From Bacillota bacterium (lineage in GTDB: Bacteria > Bacillota > Clostridia > Lachnospirales > Cellulosilyticaceae), in contig JAEZJJ010000017.1 of the NCBI GenBank assembly GCA_023436395.1, forward strand, positions 18,834 through 82,833: DNA of 64,000 nt, given 5' to 3'. The first letter of the stretch is position 1. Every line of letters starts with the position of its first letter. A program made the position numbers and the translations under genes. The notes under the pieces are model-generated. The model did not search any database. It was not told the origin of the DNA and worked only from the letters and a program-made list of their open reading frames with translations. Positions 17,135 to 25,522 of this stretch are shown piece after piece.

Positions 17135-17821
17135 TTACTCGTTCTTTGTTGCCATTAAATAGGGTCTTGGATCTAAATCCTTCTCTAGATCTATCCCCTT
17201 TTTAGCAAACTCTTCTTTCATTAACTTATTAAGGATCTTTGCAAAGAGTGGTGCTACAAAACTTGGGAATGGAATGGTTGCCTTCTTTTGTGTGGCTTTT
17301 GATACTTTTTGAAAGTTTGTTACCTCTGCTGTTAAAGCTTTTAGACCTTTTTGAGCCTTCTTGCCAGGAAATCCTGCTTCAGTAAGTGGCTTACCATTAA
17401 TAAGAGGAGTAAGACCAAGGATAAGTCCCCCTAAGTAATTCATTTTCTTTCTTAGGGCAAAGTTTTCTAACACCCGAAGACAATGCTCATGTACATCTAA
17501 ATAAGGCATTCCTCCATGAGCAATCCCAAATAGATGTATGCCATTAAAGTCTACTTTTTCTTCCATTAATGCTTCAAAAACTGTTAGTATAGGATAACTT
17601 ATGGTATTAACATAATCAGTGATACAAATGCCCACTAAATCACTGTCTTTTATCATTCCAACTAACTCATCTATACCTTTTGTTTGATGATAAAAATCTA
17701 GCATATGGATTACTGTCACCTCAAATTTACCTTCTGGAATATTACTTTTGATCTCTTCAAAGAAGGTGAGTCCACTACATTGTTTCCTTGCACTTCCACA
17801 AATTAAAAGTAATTTTTTCAT
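17135..17821 (-). CDS. Flavodoxin-fold NAD(P)H oxidoreductase
   Basis: 228 residues starting MKKLLLICGSARKQCSGLTF, with the GSARK phosphate loop of flavodoxin-like reductases. LVGICITDYVNTISYPILTVFEAL is the second FMN loop, and FGIAHGGMPYLDVHEHCLRVLENFA follows. Its start overlaps the Fe-S flavoprotein gene by four bases, and it is the last gene of a four-gene flavin operon. It resembles the 1379-2029 gene product in position and partner. Probably an FMN reductase with unknown acceptor. Confidence 0.65.
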   Translation of the reverse strand: MKKLLLICGSARKQCSGLTFFEEIKSNIPEGKFEVTVIHMLDFYHQTKGIDELVGMIKDSDLVGICITDYVNTISYPILTVFEALMEEKVDFNGIHLFGIAHGGMPYLDVHEHCLRVLENFALRKKMNYLGGLILGLTPLINGKPLTEAGFPGKKAQKGLKALTAEVTNFQKVSKATQKKATIPFPSFVAPLFAKILNKLMKEEFAKKGIDLEKDLDPRPYLMATKNE

Positions 17822-18390
17822 TGTAAACTCTCCCCCTTCTTTAAAACTGCTTTTATTTTTTCCACCATCACTCCCAATGCATCTGTTGGCTCAATAATAT
17901 CCCAGATACTATGATTAACTGTAATCATACCATTTTCCTTAAGAAGCATTTTGAAATCTTCCTGTTCTTTAGGTGTAGTATCTTCACTCGCTATACCAAT
18001 TCCCATAAATACGCCTTTTTTCCCTGGTTCATTTCCACAGTTAAGATGTTGCAATCTACCCTCTACAGCTTGAAAAAGTGGATTCCCTGTACGTACTAAT
18101 TTATCAATAGCTTTTTTCGTAGTACTATTATATCCCCCTAAGAAGATTGGTGTAATCCATAAACAAGCTTCACTTTCCATAATATCTAATATAAATTGGT
18201 CACTTCCATCCTTAACTGCACATCGTCCTGGATGCTTACTCTGACATGCTCCGCAATTATAGCAAGGTTTAATATCCATCTTTTCAAGTTTATAATACTT
18301 CAATTCTTTACCGAACTGCTCTCTTATTTGGTTTATAGCCTGCTCTACTAAGCTTCCTGATCCAGTGCCATCTCCTAATACTACTCTCAC
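17818..18390 (-). CDS. Fe-S flavodoxin-like reductase
   Basis: 190 residues from a GTG at 18390 (GGGGGA ribosome site). The cysteine set PCYNCGACQSKHPGRC at about residues 42-57 is the iron-sulfur flavoprotein signature, and MESEACLWITPIFLGGYNST is the FMN contact region (here LGGY in place of the usual YGS/YNS). It lies 35 bases after the FMN-binding protein gene and overlaps the next reductase by four bases. Likely an electron relay within the same operon; substrates unknown. Confidence 0.7.
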   Translation of the reverse strand: MRVVLGDGTGSGSLVEQAINQIREQFGKELKYYKLEKMDIKPCYNCGACQSKHPGRCAVKDGSDQFILDIMESEACLWITPIFLGGYNSTTKKAIDKLVRTGNPLFQAVEGRLQHLNCGNEPGKKGVFMGIGIASEDTTPKEQEDFKMLLKENGMITVNHSIWDIIEPTDALGVMVEKIKAVLKKGESLQ

Positions 18391-18425
18391 CCTTATTCCC
18401 CCTTTTTACATATCCTTGTTATTAC

Positions 18426-18806
18426 CTATTGATTTTGCAGGGCATTTTCCACTGCTTTTAAATATGCCTTAGAAGTCACCGTTGCCCCTGATACAGCATC
18501 TACATCATTTTTTTGCTCTTTTACTATTTTCTCATTAAGTTCATCACTTACATTTGGAAATACCTCTTTTAGAGATTTCACCTGGGTAATCACCCCATCC
18601 TTAACAGTAACCTGTACCTTCGCTTCCCATCTACTAAATTGATAATATCCCTCATAAGTACCATCTTTTAACTCAGTAATTTCTACAGGATTAATAATAG
18701 TCTTAGCCATTGTAGATAAATCCTTAGTCCCTACCAATAGCATAACTCCTGCTAAAACTACAAAAATAATAACTATAGTTCTAATAACCTTAAATGCTTT
18801 CTTCAT
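18426..18806 (-). CDS. Membrane-anchored FMN-binding domain protein
   Basis: 126 residues: one N-terminal membrane helix (~7-26, VIRTIVIIFVVLAGVMLLVG) then an FMN_bind domain outside the membrane (DGTYEGYYQFSRWEAKVQVT, VDAVSGATVTSKAYLKAVENAL). The SGAT-x-T motif carries covalently linked FMN in RnfG/NqrC and urocanate-reductase-type proteins. Covalent attachment needs an ApbE transferase, not present here. It lies between flavodoxin and Fe-S flavoprotein genes, pointing to electron flow across the membrane. Confidence 0.85.
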   Translation of the reverse strand: MKKAFKVIRTIVIIFVVLAGVMLLVGTKDLSTMAKTIINPVEITELKDGTYEGYYQFSRWEAKVQVTVKDGVITQVKSLKEVFPNVSDELNEKIVKEQKNDVDAVSGATVTSKAYLKAVENALQNQ

Positions 18807-18848
18807 CTAAAATCTCCCCTCTACTGTTGCCCTCGATACTTTTTAGTT

Positions 18849-19364
18849 TTATGCTCTTTTAGTAGCTTCTATCACTTTATCCATAGCAGTTTGGTTAAAA
18901 TCTTTATAAACCATCTTTTTATTGTATTTTATTGGGTTGCCCTCTGAATCCTTTAGCGTTTTAACTACTATTCTGGTAATCATACGTTCTGCAAAATTCA
19001 TCTTAGGTACATTAAAAGCACCTCCACACTCGTGTGCAGTATAAAAATGATTCACTAATTCTTCGGAAAAATTCTCCTTTAAATATCTATCTACTTGCCC
19101 CTTCATCAGACATACCAAAAATACGCCTACCTTTTTTTCAAGTAATTCATCTTTATGTACCTGGGCAAATGTCTTCATCTCCTTGCCTATTTGCCCTGCA
19201 TAAACACTTGTACCTAATAACACCCTATCATATCTTCCTAAATCTATCTCTTGTTCTTGACGAATACTCATGAGGTCACATGCTCCTTCTAACCCACTCT
19301 TTATCTTCTCTGCAACTTCCTTTGCTGCACCATATTTACTGCTATAAATGATTAATGTTCTCAT
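18849..19364 (-). CDS. Flavodoxin domain protein (HemG-like)
   Basis: 171 residues beginning MRTLIIYSSKYGAAKEVAEK, where SSKYGAAKEVA is a flavodoxin FMN-phosphate loop, followed by RVLLGTSVYAGQIGKEMKTF, the pattern of protoporphyrinogen-oxidase-like flavodoxins. It is the first gene of the flavin operon, 42 bases before the FMN_bind gene. A strong promoter with two palindromes lies upstream. The precise donor and acceptor are unknown; heme genes are absent, so a HemG role is not supported. Confidence 0.75.
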   Translation of the reverse strand: MRTLIIYSSKYGAAKEVAEKIKSGLEGACDLMSIRQEQEIDLGRYDRVLLGTSVYAGQIGKEMKTFAQVHKDELLEKKVGVFLVCLMKGQVDRYLKENFSEELVNHFYTAHECGGAFNVPKMNFAERMITRIVVKTLKDSEGNPIKYNKKMVYKDFNQTAMDKVIEATKRA

Positions 19365-19466
19365 AACCTTTCCCCTTTCATAATTATCTTCTACAAATTT
19401 TAATACCTTCTATTGCTTCTAAAGCCTTAAAGACTGTTAGTAGATTTACTTATTCGTTAAATTTAT

Positions 19467-19518
19467 GTAATACATTACCTTTTATAAGTAATATATTATA
19501 TATCTTAAATCAAGTCAA
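19467..19518 (-). promoter_or_regulatory. Flavodoxin operon promoter with paired palindromes
   Basis: Minus-strand TTGACT (19513-19518), a 17-base spacer and TATATT (19490-19495) form the promoter. The near-palindrome GTAATATATTAT (19488-19499) covers the -10 box and a sister, GTAATACATTAC (19467-19478), lies 21 bases downstream over the start region. The arrangement suggests a repressor, perhaps MarR- or TetR-like, encoded elsewhere. The rest of 19365-19684 holds only this promoter and the terminator of the lipoprotein gene. Confidence 0.55.
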
Positions 19519-19595
19519 TATTTTTTAATTTTTTAATATTTTATTAATACTTTACTCTTTGTCTTTCATCTTTCTCCTATTCATAAGTTAAATTA

Positions 19596-19643
19596 AAATG
19601 AGAGATAAAACGATTAGAATACCTCTCATTTTATCTCTCATTT
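19596..19643 (-). terminator. Terminator of the lipoprotein/CcdA-TlpA operon
   Basis: Perfect 15-bp stem AAATGAGAGATAAAA / TTTTATCTCTCATTT (19596-19610, 19629-19643) with an 18-base loop and a TTTTAATTT tail on the minus strand, about 40 bases past the lipoprotein stop. Confidence 0.75.
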
Positions 19644-19684
19644 ATCTTATTGATCACTATTACTTTTTAAAAGATCTTAAAAAT

Positions 19685-20206
19685 TTATCCCGTTACTTTA
19701 TCTTGCCCTCTTGTCTCTAAAACTTGCATTTCGGTAATTTCTAGATAAGGATAGGGTTGACCATTTACTATTTCTTTTCTAATAATGCCTGTTACCTTTA
19801 CCCAACTATCTTCTGCTGGCCATTCTCCTTTATATGTTGAATATAGGCCTACATAAATAGCATGAGAATGGTCTTCATGGGGTGAATCATAATCTCTCAC
19901 CACAGTATGTTCCTTACCTTCTTCATCTACATTTACTACAAACCCTTCATAAGTAATCATTTTGCCCTCATACTCATCTACATAAGTATGAATTTCATCC
20001 ATTTGTTTAACAAAATTTTCATCATCTACCTGAATGATATCTGTATCTTTAATATCTTGAGACATCTCTGACTCAGGTGAGCTTTGATTTGTAATTTCTG
20101 TGTTTACACTTACTTGATCTTGTTGTTGACTATCTTGCTTCTGAGCATTGCTACAACCTGCAAATACAAGACTAGATAATAGTAATACGATTAGTTTTTT
20201 ATTCAT
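19685..20206 (-). CDS. Secreted lipoprotein with OB-like domain (TIGR03943/DUF1980-like)
   Basis: 173 residues. The lipobox LSSLVFAGC (cysteine 18) predicts a membrane-anchored lipoprotein, followed by a Gln/Ser-rich linker. The domain from about residue 58 (DDENFVKQMDEIHTYVDEYE, GKMITYEGFVV, YVGLYSTYKGEWPAEDSWVKVTGII, YPYLEITEMQVL) looks like the OB-fold C-terminal half of the TIGR03943/DUF1980 proteins. The missing N-terminal membrane half makes it unlike the full family. It follows the CcdA-TlpA gene by 39 bases, so it may be a client of that thiol system, yet it has only the lipobox cysteine. Family call is tentative. Confidence 0.55.
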   Translation of the reverse strand: MNKKLIVLLLSSLVFAGCSNAQKQDSQQQDQVSVNTEITNQSSPESEMSQDIKDTDIIQVDDENFVKQMDEIHTYVDEYEGKMITYEGFVVNVDEEGKEHTVVRDYDSPHEDHSHAIYVGLYSTYKGEWPAEDSWVKVTGIIRKEIVNGQPYPYLEITEMQVLETRGQDKVTG

Positions 20207-20245
20207 TATATTTTCCTTAATTTTTCCTTTTCTCTTGTGTTTCGC

Positions 20246-21466
20246 TTATTTACCCTCAATGATTTCCTTCATAGTTTGCTTACTCATTGCACCTGGTACA
20301 TAGGTAGTAATATAACCTTCTGGATTAATAATAAAAGTTGTAGGAAAAGCACTAATGCCATATTGATAAAGGAGCTGCCCTCCTATATCAAAGACAACTG
20401 GGAAAGTATACCCTTCTCCTTCTAAGAAGTCGGTAATATGGGCTTCATCTCCTTCATTACCATAACTAGGAGAAGCTACGCCTAATATAACCACATCTTC
20501 TTTATTTTCACCATATTCCTTATATAAATTCTCAATATGAGGCATCTCTCTTCTGCAAGGTGGACACCAAGTTGCCCAAAAGTTAAGAAATACTGTTTTT
20601 CCTTCATACTCACTTAGCTTATGCTCATTACCATATTGATCATATAAAGTAAAATCAATTGCCTTAATTGCACTAGTATTCTGTTCTTCAGGCTCTTCAT
20701 TACTTGTATTATCTTCTACTACATTACTATTACTACTATTGGGTTTAACAATTTCAGGAGCATTACTCATTCTGTACATACCTTGGTAACCATTGAATGC
20801 CATCAACATCCCAGAAATAATAAGTATATAACCTCCAATTTTCTTAATAGTCCCCATATGTGCTTTGATCTTTTCAAGTTTATGAACTAGCTTATCATAA
20901 AATAGGGTTACTAACATAAATGGTAAAATAAACCCAAGTGTATAAATACCTATGAGTAAACCAGCCCCTACTCTATCAGAAGAAGCAGATGTCATAATGA
21001 GTACAGAAGCTAACATTGGTCCCACGCAAGGTGTCCAGCCAAAACTAAAAGTAAGTCCTAATAAGAAAGAAGAAATACTATTCATCTTCCCCGTTTTCAT
21101 TTGGAATCTTTTTTCTCTATTTAAGAATCCAATATGAATAGCTTCTCCATAAAACAGCCCCATTATGACAATAACGATACCACCTATAAATGTCATTAAA
21201 TCCTTATGTTTTGTAAACATTGATCCTAGTGCATTCATAGAAATTCCTAAGATGAAAAATGTTACAGAAATACCAAGGACGAAACCTAAGGTATTTTTAA
21301 ACAAGGCACTTTTAAGAAATTTAGGTTGCTTACTTTCTAGGTTCTCTATACCTATATTACTATTAGATAATACACTGAGATATACTGGTAAGATAGGTAA
21401 GATACAAGGAGATAAAAAAGATATTAACCCTTCAATAAATACCATTACTAAATTTAGATTTTCCAT
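20246..21466 (-). CDS. CcdA-TlpA fusion: membrane thiol transporter with thioredoxin domain
   Basis: 406 residues. Residues ~1-235 are the six-helix CcdA/DsbD membrane domain (FIEGLISFLSPCILPILPVYL with one redox cysteine, and FSFGWTPCVGPMLA with the other). A linker rich in N/E/S (~236-265) leads to a TlpA/ResA-like thioredoxin domain with FLNFWATWCPPCRREMPHIE. Electrons from cytoplasmic thioredoxin are passed by CcdA to the outside WCPPC site to reduce disulfides. In most bacteria these are two proteins; the fusion couples them. First gene of an operon with the downstream lipoprotein. No cytochrome c genes are nearby. Confidence 0.9.
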   Translation of the reverse strand: MENLNLVMVFIEGLISFLSPCILPILPVYLSVLSNSNIGIENLESKQPKFLKSALFKNTLGFVLGISVTFFILGISMNALGSMFTKHKDLMTFIGGIVIVIMGLFYGEAIHIGFLNREKRFQMKTGKMNSISSFLLGLTFSFGWTPCVGPMLASVLIMTSASSDRVGAGLLIGIYTLGFILPFMLVTLFYDKLVHKLEKIKAHMGTIKKIGGYILIISGMLMAFNGYQGMYRMSNAPEIVKPNSSNSNVVEDNTSNEEPEEQNTSAIKAIDFTLYDQYGNEHKLSEYEGKTVFLNFWATWCPPCRREMPHIENLYKEYGENKEDVVILGVASPSYGNEGDEAHITDFLEGEGYTFPVVFDIGGQLLYQYGISAFPTTFIINPEGYITTYVPGAMSKQTMKEIIEGK

Positions 21467-21655
21467 ATGTCCTCCTTCTAATCATCTTATCATACTTTTA
21501 ATTCTTATTATAATTGTATCATTATAATAGATTATAAAATATCCTTCAGTAACTATGTCACCATTTATATTATAGCATCTATTATATACTTTTAACTTCT
21601 ACCCTTACTCCATTCATGGTAAAATGCTATATATAACCTTAGGAGGCTTATGCAT

Positions 21656-22957
21656 ATGAAAAAGAAGATTTATCTGCTGGCACTTTTCCTCACATTACTT
21701 TTACCATTCTCCCTTATGGCTACAGACCTTACACTAGAAGCTAAAGGCGCTATCTTAATGGAAGCTAAAACAGGTACCATTCTCTATGAGAAAAACGCCT
21801 ATTCTAAATTTTATCCTGCTAGTATGACTAAGCTACTTACTGCACTGATTATAGAAGAACAACTCCCTATAAATACAGTTATTACTAAGAGTCAAAGCAG
21901 TGTAAATGTAATACCTAATGACAGTAGTGAAATCGGATTAAAAATTGGCGATAAGTATAATAAGGTTAATGGACTATATGGTTTACTATTAGGTTCAGAT
22001 AATTTTATAGCCCATGATTTAGCCTTAGCTACATCGGGCACTATTAGTAAATTTGCAGACTTAATGAATGCTAAAGCCCAAGCCATCGGGGCTCAAAATA
22101 CGCATTTTGTTAATCCCCATGGCTATCACGATCCTAATCATTATACAACACCATATGACATGGCCCTCATTGCCAAAGCTGCCTTTTCTAATCCTACTAT
22201 TCAAAAAATATCTGGTACATTAAACTTTAATTTTTATGTTTCTAATAAGAAGAAATACATTCCTATCAAAAATACTTCTAGACTTATAAAACCTGAAACG
22301 CCCTACTATAATCCTTCAGTAGTCGCTACTAAAACGGGTTTTCATGATGCAGCTGGGCAAACTTTAGTTGCCAAAGCTATCTATGGAGACATGGAACTAA
22401 TTGCTGTGGTTATGTATGAAAAGACACCTAACCAATACATAGATATGAATAAATTATTTGACTATGCCAAGGCTAACTATAGTATACAAAAGAGTAATGA
22501 AGGTTATATGCTAAAAAACCAAACCATACCTTCATGGGCTGAAACTAGTATTACTAGAGCCACAACAGATGGTTGGATAAATGCCTCTACTAACTATAAT
22601 CGTTTGGTATACACAGAAGATTTAATTTGCACTTTAAATAAGATAAATACTAGTTATGAGTCTATAACGATGCAGGAAATTTACAATCTCCTTGGATTAA
22701 AACAAGGTGATTTAGTGACACGAAGTGACTTTGCTCAAATAATGACTTTTGTATCCAACAAATGGCTGATTACCCTTTCAAAAGATATTTCTAAACCGCT
22801 CCCTTCGGATACATTAAATCTTCCTGTAAGTGCTCAAGCAGCTATTTGTTATATGATTGATCATGATTTTATGCGTCCTTTAAATTCCTTATTTTATCCT
22901 GAACGAACCATTACTTTTGCAGAAATGATTTCTACTCTTGATAGAATGTTACCTTAA
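21656..22957 (+). CDS. dacF: D-alanyl-D-alanine carboxypeptidase with C-terminal SLH-like region
   Basis: 433 residues from the ATG at 21656, nine bases after AGGAGG; the ATG at 21650 is too close. A signal peptide covers ~1-22. The serine peptidase S11 motifs are SMTK (catalytic S56, K59), the SxN-type GSDN, and KTG in VVATKTGFHDAAG. The enzyme trims the terminal D-Ala of peptidoglycan pentapeptides. After residue ~300 the tail (LVTRSDFAQIMTFV, FYPERTITFAEMISTLDRML) looks like one or two degenerate S-layer homology repeats, perhaps wall anchoring in place of the usual C-terminal amphipathic helix. Confidence 0.9.
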   Translation: MKKKIYLLALFLTLLLPFSLMATDLTLEAKGAILMEAKTGTILYEKNAYSKFYPASMTKLLTALIIEEQLPINTVITKSQSSVNVIPNDSSEIGLKIGDKYNKVNGLYGLLLGSDNFIAHDLALATSGTISKFADLMNAKAQAIGAQNTHFVNPHGYHDPNHYTTPYDMALIAKAAFSNPTIQKISGTLNFNFYVSNKKKYIPIKNTSRLIKPETPYYNPSVVATKTGFHDAAGQTLVAKAIYGDMELIAVVMYEKTPNQYIDMNKLFDYAKANYSIQKSNEGYMLKNQTIPSWAETSITRATTDGWINASTNYNRLVYTEDLICTLNKINTSYESITMQEIYNLLGLKQGDLVTRSDFAQIMTFVSNKWLITLSKDISKPLPSDTLNLPVSAQAAICYMIDHDFMRPLNSLFYPERTITFAEMISTLDRMLP

Positions 22958-23020
22958 AAAATAGCCCATATATTATTCTTCGGTATCATACCTTTACAGA
23001 ATAATATATGGGCTATTTTT
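22957..23020. terminator. Bidirectional terminator, 23-bp stem
   Basis: 22957-22979 pairs perfectly with 22998-23020 around an 18-base loop, with A/T runs at both ends. It overlaps the last base of dacF and the stop codon of the fasciclin gene, ending both convergent transcripts. Confidence 0.9.
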
Positions 23021-23595
23021 TAGTCATTAGGAGGTAAAATCACTGCGTCAATAGCATGAATAACACCATTTTTAGCCATGATGTCTGTTACAATAATTTG
23101 TGCTCCATTAATATAAACCTTTCCATCCTTTACCTCAATTCTAGCTTGATCACCATTTGCCATAGTAATCTTTTGATTTGCTAGTTTAGTGACATCTGCA
23201 GCTGTTAACTTACCAGGAGTCACATGATATTTTAAGATATCCGCTAGGACACTTTTGTTTTCTGGTTTTAAAAGGTTATCTAGTGTACCTGCTGGGAGTT
23301 TAGCAAAGGCCTCATTTGTAGGGGCAAATACAGTAAAAGGTCCTGGACCCTTAAGAGTATCTACTAAATCTGCTGCTTTAAGGGCAGTCACTAATGTTTG
23401 AAAGCGATTATCACTAGATGCCACATCTACAATATCTTTATTACTTGTATTGGTCGCTCTTGTAAAAAGTTTAAGACATGGTGCACAAGAAGTCATCTTA
23501 GAAGTAGTGGTATGAGACACTTGTGCTATGACAGGGAAAACTAATATACATGCCAATAATAGGATGATTCCCTTTTTTATTAACTTATTATTCAT
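23020..23595 (-). CDS. Secreted fasciclin (FAS1) domain protein
   Basis: 191 residues: signal peptide (~1-25, KKGIILLLACILVFPVIA), a short CAPCLKLF segment with two cysteines, then one FAS1 domain (DIVDVASSDNRFQTLVTALK, GPFTVFAPTNEAFAKLPAG, LKYHVTPGKL, NGVIHAIDAVILPP). FAS1 domains mediate adhesion; the classic FAS1 H1/H2 boxes are both present. Such proteins are common in cyanobacteria, Bacteroidetes and archaea but less so in Clostridia, so transfer is possible. Monocistronic. Confidence 0.9.
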   Translation of the reverse strand: MNNKLIKKGIILLLACILVFPVIAQVSHTTTSKMTSCAPCLKLFTRATNTSNKDIVDVASSDNRFQTLVTALKAADLVDTLKGPGPFTVFAPTNEAFAKLPAGTLDNLLKPENKSVLADILKYHVTPGKLTAADVTKLANQKITMANGDQARIEVKDGKVYINGAQIIVTDIMAKNGVIHAIDAVILPPND

Positions 23596-23835
23596 TCTCT
23601 AACTCCTTTACATTTTATACTTGATTCATCTATCCAAAATTCATTATGCCCTAAGGAATAAAATTTATAAGTCAAAACTATTAGTGTTAAAATTTGTTAA
23701 TTAACTTGCGTTCCAGTGTCATCCCATCAATTCACTCCATATTTAAGATACAAAGAAATTGATATAAGTTCTTAAAAACAGTTATACCTTTCACCAAATT
23801 TTTTCCCATATTATGGTATTACATTAAGATTTTGT

Positions 23836-23860
23836 TAAGCATGTACTATAAACGTGCTTA
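23836..23860. other. Hairpin in the 333-base gap upstream of motA
   Basis: TAAGCATGT and ACGTGCTTA form a 9-bp stem (one G-T pair) about 70 bases before motA. The rest of 23596-23928 is AT-rich with a poly-T run near 23871-23880. No SigD-type promoter was convincing and nothing else was seen. Confidence 0.3.
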
Positions 23861-23928
23861 TTATATTGATATTTTTTTTTCAATAAATATAATTAATTTA
23901 TAATTCAAAATTTTTAAGGAGTATGCCT

Positions 23929-24723
23929 ATGGATATATCAATTATTTTATTCCTTGTTCTAAGTTTCGGTTCTTTAGCTGTTGCTTTTGTTATGGAAGGT
24001 GGCCACCTAATAGCTCTATTTGTTACAACTGCAGCTATGATTGTTTTTGGTGGTACCATAGGTGCCATAGGCTTATCATTCCCAGTCCAAGAAATTAAAA
24101 GACTGCCTAAAATACTTGGTGCCTTATTCAAGTATAAACCTATTGATAATTACAAGGTTACAACTCAGTTCTATGAACTCACTACTATTGCTCGTGCAGA
24201 AGGTATTCTTGCCCTAGAAGATGCTGCAAATAGAACAGGTATTAAACATCCCATTATTACTAAGGGGCTACGTTTAATCGTTGATGGTGTAGATGCTAAT
24301 GTGATTTATAAATCCCTTGTAACGGAAGCTGAAAATATAGATGCTAGACATGAAGTAGGATTTGCTATGTTTGAAGCTGCAGGTGGTTATTCTCCAACTA
24401 TGGGAATCATCGGTACAGTTATGGGACTTGTTCACGTTCTAGGCAATTTAAGTGATCCAGGTAACTTAGGCCCTAAAATTGCAGTTGCTTTTATTGCCAC
24501 CTTATATGGTGTTGGTACTGCTAACTTACTTTGGCTACCTCTAGCTACAAGATTAAAGAGCATTAGTGAAAAAGAATCTATGAGTAATCAAATGATTATT
24601 AATGCACTTATGTCTTTGCAACAAGGTAAACATCCTAAACTTGTTATAGATGATATGTGTGCTTTCTTAGAACCAGATGAACGGGAAAAAATACTAAAAG
24701 AGTTGAAGCTAGGTGATAACTAA
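23929..24723 (+). CDS. motA: Flagellar motor stator protein MotA
   Basis: 264 residues from the ATG at 23929, seven bases after AAGGAG (the ATG at 23923 is too close). Four membrane helices: ~1-20, 30-50, and the pair around 150-170 and 180-205 (AAGGYSPTMGIIGTVMGLVHVL, IAVAFIATLYGVGTANLLWLPLA), with the proline-containing channel helix of the MotA/TolQ/ExbB family. Long cytoplasmic loop contacts FliG in flagellar motors. It overlaps motB by one base. No flagellar structural genes are in the window. Confidence 0.9.
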   Translation: MDISIILFLVLSFGSLAVAFVMEGGHLIALFVTTAAMIVFGGTIGAIGLSFPVQEIKRLPKILGALFKYKPIDNYKVTTQFYELTTIARAEGILALEDAANRTGIKHPIITKGLRLIVDGVDANVIYKSLVTEAENIDARHEVGFAMFEAAGGYSPTMGIIGTVMGLVHVLGNLSDPGNLGPKIAVAFIATLYGVGTANLLWLPLATRLKSISEKESMSNQMIINALMSLQQGKHPKLVIDDMCAFLEPDEREKILKELKLGDN

Positions 24724-25457
24724 TGGCTAAGAAAAAACCAAAAAAGGAAAATAGCGAACGTTGGCTCCTCACTTATTCTGACCTTATTACACTTCTAATG
24801 ATCTTTTTCGTTGTTATGTATAGCATGAGCAATGTAGATACTAAAAAATATGATGAACTTGCTAGTTCGCTCAATGGTTCTTTAGGTGTTTTGCAAGGCG
24901 GATCTGCTGTTGTTGGAATTAATAGCACAGGTAATTCAAACGTCTCTTTTCCTCAGCCTACTAGTACCACTCAAAAAATTCAGCAAGAACTTTTAGACTA
25001 TTTAGAAGCCCATAACTTAACAGATCAAGTGAGTCTTCATATTGATCCTAGAGGACTTGTACTTAGCTTCAATGACAATATCTTATTTGATAGTGGTAAA
25101 GCTACCGTGCAACCTACTTATAAACATAACCTGTTGGAAATCTGCAAAATTCTTAAAACCTTTCCTAATGAAGTTGTTATCGAAGGACATACTGATAATG
25201 TTCCTATTAGTACTAGTGAATTCAGGTCCAACTGGGAACTTGCTGCTATAAGAGCTATCAATGTTATTGACCTTTTTACTAGCGAAGGCCACTTGCCAGC
25301 TTCTAAGCTCTCTGCTATTTCCTATGGTGAGTATCAACCCATTGCTTCCAATGATACAGCTGAAGGTAGAGCCAAAAATAGACGTATTGATATCGTCTTA
25401 CTCAGCGAAGTTTTTTATGAAGAAAGTCAAACGACTTCTCCAACTCAATTGCCATAA
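24723..25457 (+). CDS. motB: Flagellar motor stator protein MotB
   Basis: 244 residues. A basic N-terminus leads into one helix with the proton-carrying aspartate (WLLTYSDLITLLMIFFVVMYSM), a linker, and an OmpA-like peptidoglycan-binding domain (ILFDSGKATVQPTYKHNLLE, VIEGHTDNVPI, NWELAAIRAINVIDL, NRRIDIVLL). It anchors the stator to the wall. Start codon overlaps the motA stop (TAATG), so the pair is coupled. Confidence 0.92.
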   Translation: MAKKKPKKENSERWLLTYSDLITLLMIFFVVMYSMSNVDTKKYDELASSLNGSLGVLQGGSAVVGINSTGNSNVSFPQPTSTTQKIQQELLDYLEAHNLTDQVSLHIDPRGLVLSFNDNILFDSGKATVQPTYKHNLLEICKILKTFPNEVVIEGHTDNVPISTSEFRSNWELAAIRAINVIDLFTSEGHLPASKLSAISYGEYQPIASNDTAEGRAKNRRIDIVLLSEVFYEESQTTSPTQLP

Positions 25458-25503
25458 ACATAAAAATAGAGTGATGTATTTATATCACTCTATTTTTATG
25501 TTT
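25456..25503. terminator. Bidirectional terminator between motB and the copper operon
   Basis: A perfect 20-bp stem (25456-25475 with 25484-25503) and eight-base loop, with A- and T-rich outer ends suited to both strands. It follows motB on plus and the copper chaperone gene on minus. Confidence 0.9.
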
Positions 25504-25522
25504 ATCTTATATTCCACTATTC

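Noticed and set aside
19685..20206. Cytochrome c maturation role for the lipoprotein
   Set aside because: No CxxCH motif and no cytochrome biogenesis genes besides the CcdA-TlpA fusion.
21165..21527. Plus-strand 120-codon frame opposite the CcdA domain
   Set aside because: Antisense of membrane helices; it has no ribosome site.
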